Position numbers and translations under genes: made by a program | Notes under the pieces: model-generated | What the model saw: the letters and a program-made list of their open reading frames with translations, nothing else | Databases searched by the model: none | Told to the model about the DNA's origin: nothing | Shown here: positions 53,526 through 64,000 of the stretch, one piece after another | How the letters are laid out: each line of letters opens with the position of its first letter | Numbering within the stretch: the stretch's first letter is position 1 | Assembly: GCA_026367775.1 (NCBI GenBank) | Contig: CP111159.1 | Location: 992,001-1,056,000, forward strand | DNA from: Exserohilum rostratum | Taxonomy: Eukaryota > Ascomycota > Dothideomycetes > Pleosporales > Pleosporaceae | Direction: 5' to 3' | Length of the DNA: 64,000 nt

Positions 53526-55362
53526 TTACTTGCCCCCAACAATACTATCCTTAATCTCCTTGATGCCCTCCTTGGCCATGGCACCCACATCCACCGTCTT
53601 CTCTGGGGTGCCCGCCCTCTCCTGCACACCCTTCTCCGCATTGACACTCAACTTCTTCTCGTGCCAACCGGTCGACCTCAAGTATCCCGCCGTTCCCATT
53701 CCAACCAACATGCCACCAAAATGGCTGGCATGGTCCATGGTTGTGCGCCTCTTCAGCGCAGAATGAATCTCAAGGACAACAAACGCAGCAAACAGCATCT
53801 TTGGCCAAAAAGCCACTTCGGAATCTCTCAGCAGCGGGATCTTGATTGTTTCCTGCTCGGTGAGAAGGCAGTAGAGAGCCGAGATACCCCAGATGGCGGC
53901 GGACGCGCCCACAGAGTGCGCAGTAATGTTTCCGCGACCGAGATTGGCCCAGTAGAGAGAGGCCAGTGTACCAACGGCTCCAGCACTGACATATGTGCCC
54001 ATGAAGATGCCGCGGCCGACGAGGTCGCAGCATGCGGGGCCGACAAGACATAGCATCATCATGTTTGCGAGCAAATGCTCGTACTGGATGTGGCTGAAGA
54101 CGTTCAAGACGCTCTGGACGGCGCGGGGGTAGCCAGGTACGTGCATGAAGTAGCGTGTCATCAAGGGCCAGAGGGGCATGATGCGCCATGCGATTGCGAC
54201 GGCTACGTTTGTCACGACCAGAGCGCCAATGGTGGCGGTTGTGGGCGATAGATCCGGGAAGAGACGGTATTCAGGTGACGGCGGCAGGTAGTAGTGTGCA
54301 AAAGCCCAGGAGAGGATGACAGTGGCAACTACAAAGGCAGTCATAGGCCAGAGACGTTGTGCCTGGAATCTTGGTTAGCAATTGTCCAGAGATAGAGTGG
54401 GACAAAGCACATACAAGAGTGGTTTGAGCCATCAGTTCATCAATAGTCTTTGCGTCCGTCAGTGTAGCAGCCTTTTGGTACTTTTCCATTTCCTCTTTTC
54501 TCCGGCTGACTTGTTCGCGACCAAAGACATCAATGTATGTTGTCTGACCAGGCTTCATGAGCTGCGTGCCAGTCGGTGTGCGCACCCACTCTCCGCTCGC
54601 AAGCTTCTCCTCCATTTCCCGTTCTTTCTGCTCTTTCTCCTCGGCTTTCCTTGCGATTTCCTCCAACCGCGCTCTCCGCTTCTCTTCAATGTTGAGCTCA
54701 AACTGACTCTTGCCCGCATGCAGTATGCCAATCTTCTGGTTCTCTTCTTCCTGTCGTAGCCTTTCCTGCTCTTCCTTTTCCATCTTCTCGCGGAAGGCGC
54801 GGGCGGGGTCCTTGTACTTGGACTCGGTTTCCGGGTCTGCTAGCCATAGTTCGTAGGCGATGCGGTTTGCCTCCTTTTCAGCCCATTCCTCTGCTGCGCG
54901 GGCCTCGTCGATGGGGTATTTTGCCCGCAGCCACTCGAGTCCCTTGAGTGCGGTTTCCCTGCTCACATGTGTATACTGCTTGCCCAGGTTGTCTACGCCG
55001 TAGTCGGCCAAGGAGCCCACTGTCCGCCGGTGGTGCAGTATTCGCAGGACATTGTTGCCATCCTGTGGGGAGAGCTTCCGGCCAAAGATGCGCTGGATTG
55101 TTGCTTCGCTGACGGGACCCTCAGGCAGCGGGCCTATGCGTACGGTGCGCTTGCGGGATTGGGGGATGGTGGGGTTTTGCGGCGTATCTATGACTCTGGC
55201 TCGATAGCGGGGCGTACAGGCAAAGAAGCGGCATTGCGGACGTGAGGCTCGGTGTCGTTGGATGAGGGCCAGGAGCGGGGATGTTGACGACTGTTCAATG
55301 GGTGCTTGTGCGGCACAGAGTCGCCGCGCGAGTGAAGCGCATGTCGGCCGGAGGAGAGACAT
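53526..55362 (-). CDS. PCP1: Mitochondrial rhomboid protease (Pcp1/PARL-like)
   Basis: Exons 54415-55362 and 53526-54362, with a 52-nt GTATGT...CTAACC...CCAG intron, encode 594 residues. Exon 1 gives an Arg-rich mitochondrial presequence, a conserved fungal N-terminal region (IQRIFGRKLSPQDGNNVLRI) and a Glu/Arg/Lys coiled coil of about 80 residues. Exon 2 carries the rhomboid membrane domain: HLLANMMM with the oxyanion Asn, the catalytic Ser in HSVGASAAIWG (about S470), and the His in DHASHFGG (about H530). Pcp1 homologues cleave inner-membrane proteins such as Mgm1/OPA1 and cytochrome c peroxidase. The symbol rests on the mitochondrial presequence and intact catalytic dyad. Confidence 0.9.
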
Positions 55363-55700
55363 GGCGTAATTGGCGCCCGCCCGGCCCAGGCAGAGGTGCG
55401 CACGAGGTGAATTGGTCAGACTAGACGCCTATCGTTTCTGGTCCTTGGGCATGCGCCGAGGCCAACATTGCATGGCTGGTGGGTGGGCGGAGAGGATTAG
55501 CGCTCTCGATGCATGATGGCATGCTTCTCAAAATGTTGCCATGTCCGAGTCTGTGCTCAGCCCTACCAACTCGTCTCAGCCGTTCATTGACCCCTTCATC
55601 ACCACAACACCGACATGTGCAGATTAAAGTTTAATTGCAATCACAATGGCATATATTTTCGTCGCTATACCATCTAAGAGCTAATCATATTACAAACAGC
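55363..55700. other. Intergenic region
   Basis: 5' flank of the rhomboid gene and 3' flank of the esterase gene. Nothing recognised. Confidence 0.5.
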
Positions 55701-56483
55701 CTACATCCAGACTTGTGCAAACTCGTCCTTCTCCAGCTTCTCCGCAACTTCCTTTACCGGCTTGACCCATTTCTGCAACTTGGGTATCGCTTCATCAATC
55801 AGCATCGCCACCATGCTTCCAAACACGATGCTTGCTCCAGAGTTGAGATGAGTGTAATCCTCCGGAGCCAGGTTGTACGTGTGCGCGAGGTCGGACCCAA
55901 TGGCATTCAGATACTTTGTGCTCCGCGCATTGAGATCAATCATAACCGCTCCCGTCAATTCAGCCGCCTTCTTGGTTGCCGCAGTCACATCCGCGAGACT
56001 CTCAATGACGCGGCCTTCAAGATCGAACTTGCGTCGACTGAGCGGCGTGACCAGGATGGGTGTCGCGCGAATGGCTCGGACGTCCTTTACGAATTGCACC
56101 AGGTTGTTGGTAAACAGCTCCATGGAAATGTTCTTGGCGGGCTTCTGGTCGTTGTGCCCGAACTGGATCGTCACATATGTATCGTAGTCCTTGTACGCTG
56201 CCTTTGCGGCCGCAAGGACATTCGCCCAGTCGCCTCCTGCGCGGAAAGAAACCGTCGTCGCGCCATTGTGCCCAAAGTTCTTTCCTCCAGCTTCACTGAC
56301 AGGTATAGTCGTGTTGAGAAAGCCGTCGCCCCAGCCGCCTCCACCCACTGATTGTGTCGCCGTTGTTGAGTCTCCAGCCAGAGCAAAGTAAGGCGGCGGG
56401 TTGGGCACAACCCTTAGAGAAGGAGAGGCCATGGAAAGGGACGCAAAAAGCGCAAGGTGCGAGACAGCTGCGCCGATATACAT
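55701..56483 (-). CDS. Secreted rhamnogalacturonan acetylesterase (SGNH hydrolase, CE12-like)
   Basis: A single exon, 260 residues from the Met that opens the signal peptide (MYIGAAVSHLALFASLSMA). An upstream in-frame Met adds nine residues and would blunt the signal. SGNH blocks are present in order: nucleophile S39 in AGDST, the Gly block near GHNGATT, N111 in FGHND, and the Asp/His pair D209/H212 in EDYTHLN. The YFALAGDSTT start is typical of rhamnogalacturonan acetylesterases, which deacetylate pectin side-chain backbones outside the cell. This suggests a plant-associated or saprotrophic life. Some SGNH relatives act on other esters, so the substrate is probable rather than proven. Confidence 0.9.
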   Translation of the reverse strand: MYIGAAVSHLALFASLSMASPSLRVVPNPPPYFALAGDSTTATQSVGGGGWGDGFLNTTIPVSEAGGKNFGHNGATTVSFRAGGDWANVLAAAKAAYKDYDTYVTIQFGHNDQKPAKNISMELFTNNLVQFVKDVRAIRATPILVTPLSRRKFDLEGRVIESLADVTAATKKAAELTGAVMIDLNARSTKYLNAIGSDLAHTYNLAPEDYTHLNSGASIVFGSMVAMLIDEAIPKLQKWVKPVKEVAEKLEKDEFAQVWM

Positions 56484-57010
56484 GTTGACTGGTTTCGTGA
56501 TGTGAAGCAAGATTGAAAGTCGTCCCGGTTAATACCTCCACCATCCCTAACCACCCGGGCAGTCCCCCGACTTTATACGATGCACTTCAAATCCCAAAAA
56601 TAGCCTAACCTCCGAACTAGTACATCTCGTCGGTAATTCCCACTACTCTGCCAAGCAGCTTACAGGTGGACAGTGTTGACTTGGAAAAACAAAAGGCCAG
56701 GTTCAATTGAGCCAATTCCACCAATCGGTTTCCGCCCGGGCCGTTCTGGGGACTTTGTTGCGGAGAAACAATGGCGATATATGCGGCCGCTATTATCCAA
56801 AACATGCCTGTTCCCCCCCTTGCTTTTAGCCAAGACGTACGATACTAGAAGCAATCATTGTCATCCCCTAGTGTCTGGCCGGTAGTAAGCCCATATAAAA
56901 TGCTCACTCGCGTGTAAGCATGACGTGGGAATTTTGAACAATTTAAATCATTTCGTAACACAAACAATTACCAACATACGTAGCGCTCATGCACCATTAT
57001 GCTCCTTGCT
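56484..57010. other. Intergenic region
   Basis: Promoter side of the esterase gene and 3' flank of TRM11. Nothing recognised. Confidence 0.5.
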
Positions 57011-58626
57011 TTATGCTGCTTCTCCACCCGTCTTCTCCTGTTCCGCCGCCTCCACCGCTTCCACCGCCTCCTTAGACTCGGCTTTCATCCTAACAAACTC
57101 CTTCTTCATGCTCTCAAACTCCTTGAAGCCCTGGAAGTACTTTCTGCGGAAATCGTTGAGCTCGCTGGCTCGCGTCCCCTTTTCATATTCGCGCTTGACG
57201 GTCTCCAGTGCACCCTCAGGTATCTCTGAGTCGCGACGACGCCGGTACGTGAGGAGTCTGCGCGACCACTTGTTGAATGCTTGTACGCAGACCGAGGTCA
57301 GCTCGAGGGCTGGATGCGAGGGGATGATGAGCTCGATGTCTTCATCGTTGGCAGTGGGCATCCACATGCTGATACGGCCGTCTTCCACCAGCGTGGCAAC
57401 TGCAAAAGCGAGAATGTCGTCAAGCAGCGCAGTGAAAGAGTACGGCCGCTTCGGTGGAATGTATCCCGGAGCCTTGAACTGATCCTGATGTGATTTTCGC
57501 TCGTTCTCCAAAAGCTCTTGTCGTGACCCCAGCACCTTTAGCCCTTCGCGAATCCCATACGGCGGATCGCATACAATGCCATCCAGGTAACCCTTGGCTT
57601 GCTGACTACCAGTTGGTAGTATCCTTAGCGGCGTATTAGTGAGATCGGAAACGAAAGCGCCTAGATATCTCGACTCGATGCCGTATTGCTTAAAGTTACC
57701 AACGACATCGTATTTTCCCGTCTGTCCTCTCCTCGCACTTCCCCCTGTGCCGCGGATAGTGCGACCATCGATATCACTTCCAAAGACCACAGCGCCAAAG
57801 TGCGCACACGCAATGGGGAACCCGCCTGTACCCATGAAGGGGTCGTAGAAAAGCTTGCCAGGTGCCACATGTGCAATGTTAGCGGTGACGAGCGTCAGCT
57901 CTGCATCCATGGACGTAGTGCTGATATAATGTCTTTTCTTAAGATCAAACGTCTTCTTCGCCTCATTGCGACACGAGTCCGCTATGAAGCGACCAAAGTA
58001 AAGGTACTTTGGCTTTTTGGCATCCAGCTCGTAGTCTTCGAATACGCGAAAGGCTACGTCAGGATCGCGCATTCGCGGCGGGCCTTTGAAAGCCATGTAA
58101 GAGAAACTGTCGATGATTTCGCGTTGCTCATCGCTTGATCTGCCGCCGCGATAGCCTTCTATGGTAAAACGGAAGGAAGCAGTCTCGTACTGAGCCCATT
58201 TTGAAGCGGTTAGACTGCGGACAGACTCGTGGAGAGCGTCATAGTTCTCGCCTTGACCCCAGAGCTCGTATATGCCTTGGGAGAGCATGCTCCGGGAAAT
58301 GATTTTGCGGGCTGCAGCATCGGAGGGGAGGTCCACGATGCAGTAGGGAGACTTGACTTGATTTGTTAGAAAGTTGGTTTAAGGATGAACGCATTTGGTA
58401 ACTGGGTTTTGAACTGAAAGAAACAAAAAAAAAAGTTATAAAATGAAGAAGTACCGAAAGTGCATGATGTGAGTTAGGTGACTAGAGAGAAACAGAAATT
58501 GCAACTCACATCTTCCTCGTACTTGACAAACTCCAACCTCACGCCTGCAACATCCGCCAAGGCCTGCAACTCGACTTTGCGGAAACTCTCATGGGCTTGC
58601 GCAAGCCGGACCAGATACTGGGGCAT
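57011..58626 (-). CDS. TRM11: tRNA (guanine-N2)-methyltransferase catalytic subunit TRM11
   Basis: Exons 58510-58626 and 57011-58351, with a 158-nt GTGAGT...CAAG intron, give 485 residues. Exon 1 encodes MPQYLVRLAQAHESFRKVEL, the family's invariant start, and splices into SPYCIVDLPSDAAARKIISR. The SAM-binding motif is FYDPFMGTGGFPIACA, and the catalytic DPPYG lies in GIVCDPPYGIREGL. A C-terminal Glu/Lys coiled stretch ends the protein. With Trm112, Trm11 methylates G10 of tRNAs. Without exon 1 the protein would lack its proper N-terminus, so the two-exon model is well supported. Confidence 0.94.
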
Positions 58627-59031
58627 GGCTGGCGTTCTGGATTGGGAAGTTTTCGAGGATACCGGGATGTATATATCTGATTTACTCTCTCAAGTAATCC
58701 GTGTAGGGTAAGTAAATCCTCTCAATCAGGTATCGGCATGACCAGTAGTGATCGATCTTGAAATGTCGTTTTTTCTTTTTTGCTTTCCAAGACTATTGTT
58801 TGTCGCGCTCCCCCACCCTGAACGTGGAGGAGTCACGAGTTGTGTGTGTCCCGCGCCAGCAGCAAACAGGGAAAGTGCAGAAAAAGTTGTGTGGGTCGGG
58901 TGTTCCATCATTAATCATTGGTTCGTTTGTCAGAAAGACTATTGTAACGTCTACCGACAGGGATCCTAATCTCATCTCGTCACTCAACATCCAATGTCAT
59001 CATCGTTATGTTCTGCAGGGTCCAAACTTTA
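58627..59031. other. Intergenic region
   Basis: 5' flank of TRM11 and 3' flank of the hypothetical gene. Nothing recognised. Confidence 0.5.
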
Positions 59032-59622
59032 TTAATCGCTCAATCTTGGCCTGTAAATAGTTTCCGTGTCCATTTCAGCCCACGTCATGTTACACACGAT
59101 ATTGCTCACTAGCTCCTCTTTTGACGCGAAGCCTTTTGTCCATGTATCGTGGAACACTGATAACTTGCCGGCCCATGCGTCCCAGAGATAGTATTGATCG
59201 TTTGCATCGCGCAGGATGAACAGGTCGTCTTGTGTGGCTTTGACGACTGGACATAAGCCGGTGATGTTGAAGTCTTTCGCTAGGTTTACGTCGAGCCTTG
59301 GGTCAAAACAGCTTTCGAGGTAGAGTTTGTTCGGATTGTTTGTCCAGGACTTCCGTAGGGAGTCGCGGTATTCGCTGTTGAGTTTGACGTAGGGTATCCC
59401 GTTGTGAAGTTGGGTTCCAGGTATATTTGTATTTATTGGGGGTGAAAAGGATGAGCAGAAGCCAAATAGGTCTTTGAGTGAGTTCAAAAAGCGGGATTTG
59501 ATGGTGCTAAACTGGCTGTTTGGTTGTCGCCATGGTAAAGTTCTTATGACTGAGAAGCTGTGTGCGAAGGAATGCGCAAGAGCAGGGTCGAATTCGTGCT
59601 CTGTGGATTTGACTTGCAACAT
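59032..59622 (-). CDS. Hypothetical protein
   Basis: A single uninterrupted frame of 196 residues, not recognised. Composition is that of a soluble globular protein: mixed charge, many aromatic residues (FHDTWTKGF, DQYYLWDAWAGKL) and five Cys, without a signal peptide or membrane helix. The segment LFILRDANDQYYLWDAW looks like a beta-hairpin. The gene ends close to the TRM11 promoter. Its length and aromatic content argue against a chance frame, but no family can be named. Confidence 0.55.
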   Translation of the reverse strand: MLQVKSTEHEFDPALAHSFAHSFSVIRTLPWRQPNSQFSTIKSRFLNSLKDLFGFCSSFSPPINTNIPGTQLHNGIPYVKLNSEYRDSLRKSWTNNPNKLYLESCFDPRLDVNLAKDFNITGLCPVVKATQDDLFILRDANDQYYLWDAWAGKLSVFHDTWTKGFASKEELVSNIVCNMTWAEMDTETIYRPRLSD

Positions 59623-60588
59623 TTCGATGTTGTTCTTGGGATGCGGTTAAAAAATTATTAAGCGTGTGTTCATGTCTGTGTACTCGCTGGGACAGAAAGA
59701 ATGTCTTCATTTATGTCGTCCGAAGTGAGCAGAGGATGACGCTACGGATTGTACTACGGTAAAAGCAAAAACATTATCGAATTTTGCTACCCAAGCAGGG
59801 TTATACACGTAGCTGCATTTACCTTGCACACCTGTAAAAGTATCCATCCCGTGACACTCAATATACAGACACTGGAAAGTTGTCCCTAGCGTGTACATCG
59901 GTAGACGTCATATCATTCTTCATTTCGAGACAGGGCTATTTTGTTTTAAAATAGATCACCACTGCATCAGGTACTTTGAGTGACGTTCAAGCGTCTGCAA
60001 GATCGTGCAATCTGCAAGTATTTGGCCCTTTGGTACTAGAATCCTGTAGTTCTATGACACTACAGGGGCGAGTAATGTAGAATAATCTACACGTGTTTAA
60101 TTCCACAGACGTAACTCAGACCATATCGTGCTCGTAAGACGTGCTAAAGGGGCACGCTTGAAAAAACCAACAACTATTCCACACCAATATCGCGCAAGTA
60201 AGCTACAACGACAATCACATGCTCATGCCAGTCATGCCGCGGAGCACACATGATCGGTAACATGTATGGGACCTGCATGATGCATATATGTGTCCAATCT
60301 CCCGATTATGGCGATCGTGAAGATGTGGATGCATGCTACTGGCCAGTTGATAGAAAAGCAAAATGTTCGGTTAAGAAGCATTTCTGTACCAGCGATCACA
60401 ATCGCACTCTCTCCCCTTTGTCATATTGTTCTGACGCAATGCCATTCATCAAGACCACGTATTCACGACGGACCGTAATTATCGCCTATCTCCTCACAAG
60501 CCCAATCTCGTCACACCATCTCTAAAGCACAAGCCAATATAGATTACTGAATCTTTCACGACTCTTCATTGATCTTCATGCTGATGAA
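59623..60588. other. Intergenic region
   Basis: 5' flank of the hypothetical gene and 3' flank of the TPR gene. AT-rich, with short frames only. Nothing recognised. Confidence 0.5.
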
Positions 60589-61392
60589 TTATTTACCCCC
60601 CTGATTAAAATTCATACTATACCCCCCACTCTTCTCATCCTTGGTAAACTGAAAGTTATCCGTGCTCAACCCAAACGGCTTTAAAATGCCATTACCCAGT
60701 TGCTTCAGCTTACCCATCATCTCCGCCATCTCCTTGTTTTTCGCTTCTTCCAGCTGTCGTGGTAGTGTTCTCAGCGCAGCTTGCACTGCCTTTTGGTCGA
60801 GGCTCGAGAGCTGGTGAGGCGGTTTCGTGAGGGCTTGGTAGTCTTCTAGCGAGCCTTGGAGAGAAGCCCAGCCACCGACTTCGTGCCGGGCCTTTGCGCG
60901 GCGGAGAAGCGCCTTGGTGCGCAGTTTGTGAACGTCGTTTATGGTGTGTCCGGTGCGTGCCAGAGCATCGAGGTAGAGCTCGGTGGTGTCGTCGATTTCG
61001 GCGATTGCACCACTGCTTGTTGCTTCTTTTTCTCCTTCTTTACTCGTGTCTTTTGGTGCCGGAGGAGGAGGATCTATGCGATCCAGTGCCTCTAGAGCTT
61101 TTGTCGCGGATTCTACAGCTTGTTTCCATTCTTCCAGTTTCAAGTGGCATGCTGCTATGTTGGAACGTAGGACGGCGACGTCGTATTCGAGGTAGTTTGG
61201 ACAGACTGCGAGTGCTTTTTCATATCCCTGTATCGCACCACTGTATTCTCCTGTTGCGAATATCTTGTTTGCTGTAGCCTTCTCTGCAGTCGCCTCGTCC
61301 AGTAATTTCTTCTCTTCTTCTGGCGAGAAGATCTCTGGGGTTGCTAGCTCAGCTGGTTCGAGCTTCGAGGGAGGATCCTTCTGCGACGACAT
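60589..61392 (-). CDS. TPR protein related to TTC1
   Basis: A single exon of 267 residues. After an acidic N-terminus come three TPR-type helices pairs: ANKIFATGEYSGAIQGYEKAL, VLRSNIAACHLKLEEWKQAV and, after a Pro/Glu/Ser insert, KALLRRAKARHEVGGWASLQ. The C-terminus, LGNGILKPFGLSTDNFQF plus GGYSMNFNQ, is the conserved end of the TTC1 family, whose members bind Hsp70/Hsp90 tails or Galpha proteins. A co-chaperone role is likely. The gene is divergent from the HAD phosphatase, with about 260 bp between starts. Confidence 0.9.
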   Translation of the reverse strand: MSSQKDPPSKLEPAELATPEIFSPEEEKKLLDEATAEKATANKIFATGEYSGAIQGYEKALAVCPNYLEYDVAVLRSNIAACHLKLEEWKQAVESATKALEALDRIDPPPPAPKDTSKEGEKEATSSGAIAEIDDTTELYLDALARTGHTINDVHKLRTKALLRRAKARHEVGGWASLQGSLEDYQALTKPPHQLSSLDQKAVQAALRTLPRQLEEAKNKEMAEMMGKLKQLGNGILKPFGLSTDNFQFTKDEKSGGYSMNFNQGGK

Positions 61393-61651
61393 GCTCGCAC
61401 CAAGACCAAAACCGCTTCGTCGTTGGTGTCTTTGGTTGATTGGTGGTTGTACCTGTAGATCTATTTGCAGAGTGACGTCTGTGGTCGGACGGGGGTCCGA
61501 CTAGCGCCCCACGCCTCGGCCAGCCACGGGGCGTGGGGTACAACCCATCATTCATCGCGCGACACAACTTTTGAAAACTCTCTTTATTGTAACTTGACAC
61601 ACGCCCCTAGCCTTCTACCTACCTTTCCAAGCGCTCTAAAAACACTCCAAT

Positions 61652-62561
61652 ATGGGTTCAAAGTACGCGACCGCAACTGTCAAAAAATCCCCCATTAACA
61701 TGATCCAGTACTGCAATCCCACCACCCCGCATACGGGCCGCGCTCTTCGACATGGACGGCCTCCTCATCGACTCCGAGGACATCTACACCATAGTAACCA
61801 ACACAATTCTCGAGCGCTACGGCCGCCCGCCCATTCCCTGGTCCATAAAATCGCAACTTCAGGGCCGGCCCGGTCCCCAAGCCGCACACATTTTCCACCA
61901 ATGGGCCCAACTGCCTATATCGAACGAGCAATTCATGGTTGAGCAACTCGAACTCCAGAAACAGCTTTTCAAGACGACAAAACCGCTACCGGGTGTTATG
62001 GATTTGTTGGATGGCTTGAAGAGCAGGGGCATACACATGGCGCTGGCGACCAGCAGCCACAAGTTGAACTACGAACTCAAGACGTCGCATTTGGGTGATT
62101 TGTTTGATAGGTTTGCGCCTGAACACCGCGTTTTGGGTGATGATCCTAGGGTACCCCCTGGTCTTGGGAAGCCCGCTCCGTACATCTACCTTGTTGCGCT
62201 TGACACGCTCAACAAGACAATGGAAGAACAAGGTCAGCCGTCAATTAAGCCCGAGGAATGCTTGGTCTTTGAGGACAGTGTGCCTGGTGTGGAGGCAGGT
62301 CGGAGAGCAGGAATGCAGGTGGTATGGTGTCCCCACCCGGATTTGCTCGTAGAGTACAAGGGTCGAGAGAAGGAGGTGCTTGCAGGATTGACGGGCGAGC
62401 ACAAAGAGACCGAGGCAGAAAAGGCAAAGAAAGCACAGGATGCTGCAGAAGGAAAGAGACAGACGGGTATGCCTGGAGAAATCGATGATGGATGGGCAAA
62501 GTTATACGCCACTCTGGTGGACTTCCCGTATGACGATTATCAAATGATAACTAAAGCCTGA
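61652..62561 (+). CDS. HAD-superfamily phosphatase (HDHD1/pseudouridine-5'-phosphatase-like)
   Basis: Exon 1 is only 61652-61662 (11 nt), followed by a 46-nt GTACGC...TTAAC...CCAG intron and exon 2 at 61709-62561, giving 287 residues. The spliced start reads MGSNTAIPPPRIRAALFDMD. Without splicing, an in-frame TGA precedes the domain and translation would have to begin inside the catalytic DxD motif. HAD motif I is D18-x-D20 in FDMDGLLIDSE, motif II is ATSSHK, motif III is the Lys of GKPAPYIYL, and motif IV is VFEDSVPGVEAG. A four-helix C1 cap fits subclass IA. Related eukaryotic enzymes hydrolyse small phosphorylated metabolites. A Lys/Glu insert follows the core. Confidence 0.88.
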
Positions 62562-62919
62562 AATGTGCAAAGGGTAAAGCGGAGGTGTTGAAATTATAGC
62601 AAAATACCCCATCAAGTGTACAGAGTAAACCAAGCGTATACCAATAATTCTTTGCATTTTCGTTTGCGCATAAAATGTTTCTCAATTGAGAGAACATGAT
62701 TCGTATTGTTTTGTCGTGGACTGCATAATGTGATCATTATCTGCATCAGCACGCTAAAGTTTCAAAGAAAATAGCGGCTCATGGATGCGTAACCATCGTA
62801 GCCATGTCAGACTAAACTCCAATCGCTTCCCCAAAGACTGAAGTAAACGCCGGCCAGTCATGCGCGCCACCCACCCAATGCCGTGAGGTACAAACACTAG
62901 ACGTGAGAAGACTGTTCGT
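62562..62919. other. Convergent intergenic region
   Basis: 3' flanks of the HAD and SBA1 genes. Nothing recognised. Confidence 0.5.
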
Positions 62920-63857
62920 CTATGCAACCTCCTCAATCTTAGGCTTGTCACCTGATGCGGCAGCTGCGGGTGCCTTGTCCTTGTTGTCCTCATCGTTCTC
63001 AAGCTCGGGCATGTCGTCGTCGTCACTGTCGTCATCGCCGCCAGGGGCACCGCCTCCCATGTTACCCATGTTGGCCATCATTTGGCTCATGTCCATGCCC
63101 TCCATGCCGGGCATGCCGCCCATACCTCCTCCGCCGAGCTTGCTGAAGTCAATGCCACCGAAGCCTCCGTCACCACCGCCCATTGGGTTCATCGCGTTCA
63201 GGTCGGCGTCATCGGGGGCCTCGTCTTGCTCGTCCTCGTCGACCCACTATGGCAGGTTAGTCTCATACCCTTGAATCTACTACATCAATTCATCTTACCT
63301 TGTCGAAGTTGGTCTTGAGGAAGTGCATCCTCTTGTTGTCCTTAAGGAGGCGGGGCCAGTACTCCTCCTTGAGTTCCTTCTTGCGCAGTACTAATGTGAC
63401 GTCGCGACCGCTGTGGCTGATCTTGGACTCCTTGGGGTCGATCTCGGCGTAGAACTCAAGGTCGACGGCGTATGTGCACTTCTTGGAAGTTGAGGTACCC
63501 TTGAAGCTGAGAGACTGTTCCTTGATGTCGAGCTTCATATCCGACTCGGGTACGTCGGCGGCGACGATTGTGAGGTAGATGTAGTTCTTCTCGGGGTCAT
63601 CGCTAGATGAGCGTTGCGCCCAGGTGACTGTGGCGTGTTAGTTGGTGTTGAAGTAAGAGAGAGGCTCCGCGGATGCGTCTATAATGATCGCAAGGAGGCA
63701 GTATACTACAAGTGTATGCCCAGGATCTACCTTACTCGGGAAACCCCCCATTGCATCTCCGCGTGTATGAGAGGTTTCCCGAAGCGCGACAGGGGCATCC
63801 TCGGAGCACAGGAGCTAGATAAGGCTGTGGCTTACCTTCTGGAGTAACGGTAGACAT
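62920..63857 (-). CDS. SBA1: Hsp90 co-chaperone p23 (Sba1)
   Basis: Three exons, 63836-63857 (22 nt), 63299-63627 and 62920-63246, give 225 residues. All introns are GT-AG (208 and 52 nt). The start MSTVTPEVTWAQRSSS leads into the CS domain: YIYLTIVAADVP, LSFKGTSTSKKCTYAVDLEF, SGRDVTLVLRKKE and the p23 signature YWPRLLKDNKRMHFLKTNFDKWVDE, which is split by intron 2 before WVDE. The tail is Gly/Met-rich (GGMGGMPGMEGMDMSQMM), then acidic. p23 binds ATP-bound Hsp90 and slows its ATPase during client maturation. Confidence 0.96.
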
Positions 63858-64000
63858 CTTCAAGGTGGTACTCTTGTGTTGCAGTGTCCGGTTGGGGTGA
63901 GGCTACTGTTACGAGAACCGTAGTAAGAGTAGTGGATGTTGATTGTTGTTTAGTTGGAGTGTTTGTCTGGGGGAGAAGCAGATTGAAAGCGGAAGAAATG
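63858..64000 (-). promoter_or_regulatory. 5' flank of SBA1, cut by window end
   Basis: 143 bp upstream of the SBA1 start. Heat-shock elements would be expected nearby, but none is clear in this short piece. Confidence 0.3.

Noticed and set aside
1..64000. CRISPR arrays, prokaryotic operons or phage genes
   Set aside because: Spliceosomal introns, intron-bearing tRNAs and eukaryote-only proteins show nuclear fungal DNA; no regularly spaced repeats were seen.

Overview
The window is a piece of nuclear chromosome from a filamentous ascomycete. The most likely group is Dothideomycetes, probably Pleosporales. Genes lie on both strands and are mostly interrupted by short introns (about 46-200 nt) with GTAAGT/GTATGT-type donors, CTAAC/CTGAC-like branch points and CAG/TAG acceptors. 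The protein repertoire is typical of Pezizomycotina. The placement below Pezizomycotina is an inference from overall protein character; no sequence search was run.

Layout. 1-1042: 3' part of a ferritin-like (Rds1-type) gene. 3318-5180: MFS transporter. 5443-6108: small two-helix hypothetical. 6762-7862: thioredoxin-reductase-like flavoprotein. 9434-10100: GPI-anchored wall protein. 12777-14988: divergent pair of a membrane-tethered SDR and a G-patch protein. 15536-16179: two intron-containing tRNA genes, Ile(AAT) and elongator Met(CAT). 17430-19916: membrane protein with a kelch-like ectodomain and a repeated tail motif. 19917-25290: large gene-free interval. 25291-31983: housekeeping block with RPL26, a C2H2/AT-hook chromatin-type protein, the 50-residue OST4 and TMA46. 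33673-35620: phenol-hydroxylase-type monooxygenase, followed by an AT-rich interval with a perfect 24-bp palindrome. 36820-37900: probable mitochondrial hotdog thioesterase. 38619-44434: TIM44 and MRPS18 as a divergent mitochondrial pair, a PPPDE/DeSI peptidase and the ATPase OLA1. 44693-51104: Mediator subunit MED16 and an Hst3/Hst4-type sirtuin. 51786-58626: PI-PLC-like phosphodiesterase, mitochondrial rhomboid protease, rhamnogalacturonan acetylesterase and tRNA methyltransferase TRM11. 59032-63857: a hypothetical gene, a TPR co-chaperone-like protein, a HAD phosphatase and the Hsp90 co-chaperone SBA1/p23.

Most genes are conserved cellular machinery: translation and ribosome-associated factors (RPL26, TMA46, OLA1, MRPS18, TRM11, two tRNAs), mitochondrial biogenesis (TIM44, MRPS18, rhomboid, thioesterase), N-glycosylation (OST4), transcription and chromatin (MED16, sirtuin, C2H2/AT-hook protein) and chaperone helpers (p23, TPR protein). 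Accessory functions are scattered: monooxygenase, thioredoxin-reductase-like enzyme, pectin-side-chain esterase, transporter and wall protein. They do not form an evident biosynthetic cluster. Several genes required exon assembly by eye, including very small first exons and one probable GC-AG intron. I found no convincing wholly new multi-gene system. The best unexplained items are the repeated motif in the kelch-protein tail, the palindrome near 36.0 kb, and the architecture of the C2H2/AT-hook protein.
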